Positions 59,634 through 64,000 of a DNA stretch of 64,000 bases are shown here, one piece after another. Location: positions 1 to 64,000 of the forward strand of contig NZ_JAPTNL010000003.1 in assembly GCF_026891095.1 (NCBI RefSeq). Reading direction: 5' to 3'. A program made the translations under genes and the position numbers. This stretch comes from Roseovarius salincola. Lineage in GTDB: Bacteria; Pseudomonadota; Alphaproteobacteria; Rhodobacterales; Rhodobacteraceae. Position 1 is the stretch's first letter, and each line of letters begins with the position of its first letter. Under the pieces are notes generated by a model that had not been told where the DNA came from, ran no database searches, and saw nothing but the letters and a program-made list of their open reading frames with translations.

Positions 59634-60602
59634 TCACGCCCGCACCGACAGGCGCGGATCAATGGCGAAGTAGAGAAGATCGACGATCATGTTGATCGCC
59701 ACGAATACCAGCGCGACAAGCACGAGGTAGGCGGACATCACCGGGATATCGGCGAAACTGACCGCCTGGATGAACAGCAGGCCCATCCCCGGCCACTGGA
59801 ACACGGTCTCGGTGATGATCGCGAAGGCGATCATCGAACCCAGTTGCAGGCCGACGATGGTGATCACCGGCATCAGCGTGTTGCCCAGCGCATGGCCGAA
59901 ATTCACCGCCCGGTTGGTCAGCCCGCGCGCCTTGGCGAAGCGCACGAAATCCGACCGCAGGACCTCCATCATCTCGGCCCTTACCAGCCGCATGATCAGC
60001 GTGACCTGAAAGAGGCCCAGCATGACCGCCGGCAGGATCAGCGACTTCAGGCCGCTCACCGTCAGGAACCCGGTGCTCCACCAGCCGATCTGCACGGTCT
60101 CGCCGCGCCCGAACGAGGGCAGCCAGTTCAGCCAGACCGAGAAGATCAGGATCAGCAGGATGCCGGTCACGAAGGTCGGCACCGAAATACCGATCAGCGA
60201 ACCGACATTCAGGATGTTGCTCAGAATTCCTTTTGGATGCAACGCCGTGTAGATCCCGATCGGCACCCCCAGCAGCAGCGCAAAGACCGCCGCGGCCAGC
60301 ACCAGTTCCAGCGTCGCAGGCAGCCGCTCGGCGATCATTTCCGAAACCGGGCGCTTGTTGCGGTAGGAAATGCCGAACTCGCCCTTCGCGGCACCGGTCA
60401 CGAAGCGGGCGAACTGAACGGTCACCGGCTGGTCCAGACCCAGATTCTCGCGCAGGGCCTGGCGATCCTCGCCCGAAGCGTTTTCCGGCAACATGCTGTT
60501 CACCGGATCGCCGATGAAACGGAACATCGTAAAGGCGATAAGGGCGACAGCCAGCATCACCAAGACGGACTGAAGCAAACGGCGAATGACGAACGCAACC
60601 AT
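59634..60602 (-). CDS. ABC transporter permease (DppB type)
   Basis: A 322-residue membrane protein with LQSVLVMLAVALIAFTMFRF as first segment, LGLDQPVTVQFARF, and an EAA-like loop, KARGLTNRAVNFGHALGN. It follows the binding-protein gene by 78 bases. Forms the pore with the DppC-type permease. Confidence 0.9.
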   Translation of the reverse strand: MVAFVIRRLLQSVLVMLAVALIAFTMFRFIGDPVNSMLPENASGEDRQALRENLGLDQPVTVQFARFVTGAAKGEFGISYRNKRPVSEMIAERLPATLELVLAAAVFALLLGVPIGIYTALHPKGILSNILNVGSLIGISVPTFVTGILLILIFSVWLNWLPSFGRGETVQIGWWSTGFLTVSGLKSLILPAVMLGLFQVTLIMRLVRAEMMEVLRSDFVRFAKARGLTNRAVNFGHALGNTLMPVITIVGLQLGSMIAFAIITETVFQWPGMGLLFIQAVSFADIPVMSAYLVLVALVFVAINMIVDLLYFAIDPRLSVRA

Positions 60603-60680
60603 GATGAAACCCTCCGGGTTGAACAGGTGGACGGGATAGCGAATGGGCCTGCGCGCAACCGCAGGCCCACCCTCAAAGGA

Positions 60681-62261
60681 TCACTCGACCGTCGCGTACC
60701 AGAGGCGCGGCTTGTTGTCGGCAGTGATCGGAAGGCTCACGCCGTCGCGCACCGCCCAGGCCAGGGGCTGCTGGTGCAGCGGGATCATGGCAACCTCGTC
60801 ACGCGCGATCCCGAGCGCCTCGCTCATCATCGCATCGCGCTTCTCCAGGTCAAGCTCGACCGCCACCTTCGCCGTCAGCGCGTCAAGCTCGGGGTTGGAA
60901 TAGCCGCCCGGGTTCCATGCGCCCATCCGATCGCCCTTGGTGTGCAGCAGGGCCGACAGAACGCTGTAGCTGTCCAGCATCGGCAGTGTCGCCCAGCCCA
61001 CCATGAAGATATCCGCGCCGCCCGCCAGAACCTTTTCGAAATGCTTCGAAGGAGTCTGGGATGTCAGCTTCGCATCCACGCCGATCCGCGACCACATCGA
61101 GGTAATCGCCTGGCAGATTTCCTCGTCGTTCACATAGCGGCTGCTCGGGCAATCGAAACCGACCTCGAAACCCTCGCCATAACCGGCTTCGCTCAGCAGC
61201 GCCTTGGCCGCTTCGGGGTCGGCGGGGGGCAGCACGTCCAGTTCCTCGCTGTAACCGGGCACCGGCGGTGCAACCAGCAGCGCGGTGTTGCGTGACATGT
61301 CGCGCATGACCTTCTTGCGGATCAGCTCCATGTCGATCGCACGCCACAGCGCCTGACGCACCCGTACGTCCTGAAGCGGGTTCTCGTCGGTCAGGTTGGA
61401 ATTATGCAGCTTATCGGTGTGATTCAGGCCCAGCATGATGGTGCGCAGCGCCGGTGCGATGATCACGGACGCCCCGTCGGCACGCTCGATGCGTTCGACA
61501 TCCTGAAGCGGCGCCGGCGTGATGAAATCCAGCTCTCCGGACAAGAGCGCGGCAATTCGCGTCGCGTCCGATCCGATCGGGCTGAATTCGATTCGCGTCA
61601 GGTTATGTTCGGGCTCGTCCCACCAATCCTCGTTGACGGCCAGCACGGTGCGCGCATCGGGCTGGCGGCTCTCCAGCATGAACGGCCCGGTGCCGTTGGA
61701 GTTGGCGACCGCATAGTTCTCGCGCCCGCCGCGCATGTCGGCCGGCAGCAGCGCGTCATGCTCGGCCATCCATTCCTGGTCGAGGATCAGAATATTGGTC
61801 AGGTAGTTCAGAACGATCGGGTCCGGTCCCGAAAGCACCAGATCGACCGTGTGCTCGTCCACCTTCTCGATGGATTCCATGCCGGGAATGTTGCTCTTGA
61901 CCGGCGATGTCTCATGCGCCGCCCGCTCGAGCGAGGCGACCACATCATCGGCGGTAAAGGGGTTGCCGTTGTGAAAACTGACGCCCTCGCGCAGCTTGAA
62001 ACGCAGGCGGGTCGGCTCGACGAATTCCCAGGACTCGGCCAGCGCGGGCTCGACTTCCAGGTCCTGGTTGTAGCGCACCAGCCCTTCATAGACATGGTTC
62101 AGAAAACCGATCGTGTTGCTCTCGGTCATCGAATGCGGGTCCATGGCGGCGATGTCGGTGGAATCGGCCATCCGCAATGTGTTCGCCCCGGCGGTGCCCG
62201 CCATAAGCGCCGCGATCGCGGTGGCGACCAATCCGGATGTAAGACGGGATGTGAAGGTCAT
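60681..62261 (-). CDS. ABC transporter substrate-binding protein (SBP family 5), Sec-exported
   Basis: A 526-residue binding protein. A Sec signal (MTFTSRLTSGLVATAIAALMAGTAGA) is followed by the SBP_bac_5 pattern, including SFHNGNPFTADDVVASLERA. ATG 62261 has GGAG upstream; ATG 62282 is an alternative longer start. First gene of the operon running to 51049, so it sets which compound reaches the three amidohydrolases. Its promoter region contains TTGTTAACAA and TTGTTGACAA palindromes. Confidence 0.9.
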   Translation of the reverse strand: MTFTSRLTSGLVATAIAALMAGTAGANTLRMADSTDIAAMDPHSMTESNTIGFLNHVYEGLVRYNQDLEVEPALAESWEFVEPTRLRFKLREGVSFHNGNPFTADDVVASLERAAHETSPVKSNIPGMESIEKVDEHTVDLVLSGPDPIVLNYLTNILILDQEWMAEHDALLPADMRGGRENYAVANSNGTGPFMLESRQPDARTVLAVNEDWWDEPEHNLTRIEFSPIGSDATRIAALLSGELDFITPAPLQDVERIERADGASVIIAPALRTIMLGLNHTDKLHNSNLTDENPLQDVRVRQALWRAIDMELIRKKVMRDMSRNTALLVAPPVPGYSEELDVLPPADPEAAKALLSEAGYGEGFEVGFDCPSSRYVNDEEICQAITSMWSRIGVDAKLTSQTPSKHFEKVLAGGADIFMVGWATLPMLDSYSVLSALLHTKGDRMGAWNPGGYSNPELDALTAKVAVELDLEKRDAMMSEALGIARDEVAMIPLHQQPLAWAVRDGVSLPITADNKPRLWYATVE

Positions 62262-62330
62262 GTGTTTCTCCGTGTTGGACATGAAAAAGGCGCGCTTCTT
62301 CGGCAGCGTCCTCAAAATCGTATCCAATTT

Positions 62331-62373
62331 TTGTTGACAATCAAGGGATTTTTTTGCGGAATTTTGTTAACAA
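62331..62373. promoter_or_regulatory. operator candidates: TTGTTGACAA and TTGTTAACAA upstream of the SBP/IclR divergent genes
   Basis: TTGTTGACAA (62331-62340) and the perfect palindrome TTGTTAACAA (62364-62373) lie 33 bases apart (three helical turns) between the SBP gene (start 62261) and the IclR gene (start 62535). The same palindrome occurs at 50252 beside puuE. The spacing on one face of the helix supports a real regulator site. Confidence 0.6.
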
Positions 62374-62534
62374 ACATATTCGACACTTTTCCCGGCAAAA
62401 TCATCGCCTTACGCCCCGGCCCCTCTTGCGGCATGGTGCGATTGCCCTCTTCCGGACAATCGGGTAACCTGCCCATCCCGCGATATTCCCGGCCCGTGCG
62501 CCAGACCAAGAAGACCATCAAATTGGCTATCTCC

Positions 62535-63320
62535 ATGAATGAACAGCGCCTCGATACGGCGGCGAACAACGGCTCGGGAACGGTCGCCAAAGCCTTCCAG
62601 ATCATCCGATACGTCACCTCGTCGCCGCGCCATTCCGTGACCGTGTCCGAAATCGCCGAGGAACTCTCGCTGCCCCGGCCCACCGCCAACCGCCTGATCA
62701 GCAACCTGATCAAACTCGGCATGCTCAAACGCGATGGCGGCGGCACCCGTATCATCGAAGGCGACGAACTCCTTCACATCGCCGGCGACGTGCTCGAAGG
62801 CGCCGCCTCGCGCGGTCCCCGGCACGAGATCCTCCGGCAGCTTGTCATCGACACCCGCGAAACCGCCAATGTGGGGGCGGTCTCCTCGGGGCAGATCGTC
62901 TATCTGGACCGGGTCGAGGCGATCTGGCCGTTGGCCTTCCGCCTTGATGTGGGCAGCCGCGTGCCGCTGCACTGCTCGGCCATCGGCAAGGTTCTTCTCA
63001 GCAAGATGCCACAGGCCCAGCGGCGCAAATACCTTGATGCGATTCCACTGTCGCGGCGCACCGCCAACACGATCTGCGAGCGCGACGCGCTCGAGGCGGA
63101 ACTCGATATCATCTGCGAAAGCGGCGTCGCCATCGACAACGAGGAATGTTTCGAGGGCGTGATCGGCATCGCGGTCCCGGTCCTGTTCAAGCAGAATCAG
63201 CACAGCATGGGCCTTGCCCTGGTCGCCCCCAGCGCCCGCCAGACCCTCGATGGTCTTCGCGATTTCCTGCCCGCCATGCGGACGGCCGCCGCAGGCCTCG
63301 CCAGGTGCTACCCGGACTGA
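62535..63320 (+). CDS. IclR family transcriptional regulator
   Basis: A 261-residue regulator. The winged helix covers about residues 17-75 (VTVSEIAEELSLPRPTANRLISNL) and the effector domain has GSRVPLHCSAIGKVLLS and GIAIDNEE-like FEGVIGIAVPV. ATG 62535 was chosen as the conserved-like start; the frame is open far upstream through antisense sequence. Divergent from the ten-gene uptake/hydrolysis operon, it is a second candidate for its control besides the GntR protein. Confidence 0.88.
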   Translation: MNEQRLDTAANNGSGTVAKAFQIIRYVTSSPRHSVTVSEIAEELSLPRPTANRLISNLIKLGMLKRDGGGTRIIEGDELLHIAGDVLEGAASRGPRHEILRQLVIDTRETANVGAVSSGQIVYLDRVEAIWPLAFRLDVGSRVPLHCSAIGKVLLSKMPQAQRRKYLDAIPLSRRTANTICERDALEAELDIICESGVAIDNEECFEGVIGIAVPVLFKQNQHSMGLALVAPSARQTLDGLRDFLPAMRTAAAGLARCYPD

Positions 63321-63433
63321 TCTTTCCCGCGCGATCCTAACTACCCGGAAACAATCGAAACTCGCCCCTGAGCGCGAGGCTTGGCCGGTCCCGCCATCGG
63401 ATCGGGTCGTCTTTCCGCATGCCCACGATTGAC

Positions 63434-63467
63434 ATGTGATCGAATATTGATCCATTGTGGATCACAT
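63434..63467. promoter_or_regulatory. nested palindrome upstream of the TRAP transporter genes
   Basis: TGATCCA-TTG-TGGATCA (63448-63464) is a perfect dyad, and the outer ATGTGATC (63434-63441) and GATCACAT (63460-63467) form an 8-bp inverted repeat. It lies about 100 bases before the DctQ start and after the IclR gene. It looks like an operator for a GntR- or IclR-type regulator. Confidence 0.5.
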
Positions 63468-63501
63468 AATGACTTATGCAGCATTTTGGGAGGAGAGTTG
63501 C

Positions 63502-63567
63502 ATGGTTCCGAACACCCCCTTGTGGCGGCCCCGTCAGTCGCCGGCCCGTATGGGCCGCCCGACATGA
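63502..63567 (+). CDS. possible 21-residue leader peptide upstream of dctQ
   Basis: ATG 63502 has the best ribosome site in the area (GGGAGG, eight bases upstream). It reads MVPNTPLWRPRQSPARMGRP plus one residue and stops at TGA 63565-63567, overlapping the DctQ ATG at 63564 (ATGA). An alternative is that DctQ itself starts at TTG 63498, using the same site. The peptide has no homology I recognise. Confidence 0.35.
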   Translation: MVPNTPLWRPRQSPARMGRPT

Positions 63568-64000
63568 GCGGCTTCGGCAGGCTCTGGCGCAACGCCGAAC
63601 GCCTGGCGATGCTCTGGCTCTATGCCTTCATCGTCCTTGTCATCGTCATCGAGGTGATCCGCCGCTTCGTCTTCGACTTCTCCTCCATCTGGGGCGAGGA
63701 GGCGGCGCGCTTCGCCTTCGTCTACTTCGTTTGGATCGGCGCTGCGGTCGGGGTGCGCAACCGCTCGCATATCCGCTTCACCATCCTGTCCGATATCCTG
63801 CCGCCGCGCGGCGCCACCGCCCTTTCGATGCTCGGCAGCCTTGCGATCATCGGCTTCGCGGTCTTCGCCTTCTACTGGTCGCTCGAACCCATCGTCACCT
63901 CGCTGCGCTTCGGCTCGGTCTCCGAGGGGCTTCGCCTGCCCCGCACCTGGTTCCTGGTGGCGGTGCCGATCGGCTTCACCCTCGTCTTCCTGCGCGCCAT
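63564..64000 (+). CDS. TRAP transporter small permease (DctQ-like), partial
   Basis: The visible 145 residues begin MSGFGRLWRNAERLAMLWLYAFIVLVIVIEV and contain the DctQ core (SIWGEEAARFAFVYFVWIGAAVGVRNRSH) and further transmembrane segments. The gene runs past the window edge. TRAP systems import organic acids with a DctM pump and DctP binding protein, which should follow. The start is uncertain: ATG 63564 overlaps a leader peptide, and TTG 63498 or GTG 63522 would give a longer N terminus. Confidence 0.85.
   Translation, partial: MSGFGRLWRNAERLAMLWLYAFIVLVIVIEVIRRFVFDFSSIWGEEAARFAFVYFVWIGAAVGVRNRSHIRFTILSDILPPRGATALSMLGSLAIIGFAVFAFYWSLEPIVTSLRFGSVSEGLRLPRTWFLVAVPIGFTLVFLRA

Noticed and set aside
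58641..61295. 884-codon open frame on the plus strand
   Set aside because: It lies antisense over two clear permease genes and the binding-protein gene and is rich in Arg/His/Gln, the usual high-GC antisense artefact.

Overview
The window looks like an accessory, catabolism-heavy stretch of an alphaproteobacterial genome, most likely a Rhodobacterales (Roseobacter/Paracoccus-like) organism. This rests on high GC, Tat- and Sec-exported dipeptide/opine-type binding proteins with full ABC transporters, a DctQ-type TRAP subunit, many flavin amine oxidases and a VPLPA-CTERM secreted protein. It is an inference from gene content, since no rRNA or other phylogenetic marker is present.

Layout. 1-250: tail of an IS3-family transposase and its terminal repeat. 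402-2194: a sulfotransferase and a WbqC-like protein (surface glycan type). 2264-10809: peptide-type ABC transporter operon (SBP-B-C-D-F, minus strand), a CocE/NonD hydrolase and a divergent XRE regulator. 10822-27342: a TMADH/DgcA-like flavoprotein, two tandem-GNAT proteins, a PuuB-like amine oxidase, two type-II HAD proteins, an ArgE-like deacetylase, a class III aminotransferase, a GhrA-like reductase, a second ABC transporter with a fused double ATPase, and an Lrp regulator. 27501-39442: two DAO-type FAD oxidoreductases, a LysR regulator, HyuA/HyuB hydantoinase subunits, HcnA/HcnB-like dehydrogenase subunits, an aldehyde dehydrogenase and a tartrate/malate-type dehydrogenase, closed by a terminator. 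39666-43347: a P-type cation ATPase and a capsule-type glycosyltransferase. 43474-46472: three exported proteins in a row, each minus strand: a VPLPA-CTERM choice-of-anchor F protein, a low-complexity PRC-like protein, and a striking tandem-repeat protein. 46473-47634: gene-poor, with an IS5-like fragment. 47635-50179: allantoin/ureide catabolism (allE, allA, puuE) with a divergent GntR gene. 51049-62261: a ten-gene minus-strand operon for uptake (SBP-B-C-D-F) and hydrolysis (flavin reductase, three amidohydrolases, Asp/Glu/hydantoin racemase) of a nitrogen compound, with a divergent IclR gene. 63564-end: start of a TRAP transporter.

How it fits together. Most of the window reads as stacked modules that import small nitrogenous organics (peptides, modified amino acids or opines, hydantoins, purine or pyrimidine breakdown products) and strip nitrogen from them, each module with its own regulator. 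The least explained part is the secreted trio. Its repeat protein is built from a 14-residue motif whose K-type and E-type copies differ by six or seven synonymous changes but only one amino-acid change, so the peptide itself is under selection. Other points of note: an 8-bp tandem repeat that displaces the start of a HAD gene, a shared TTGTTAACAA palindrome linking the ureide and amidohydrolase loci, and a PuuE with a truncated UraD-like tail.
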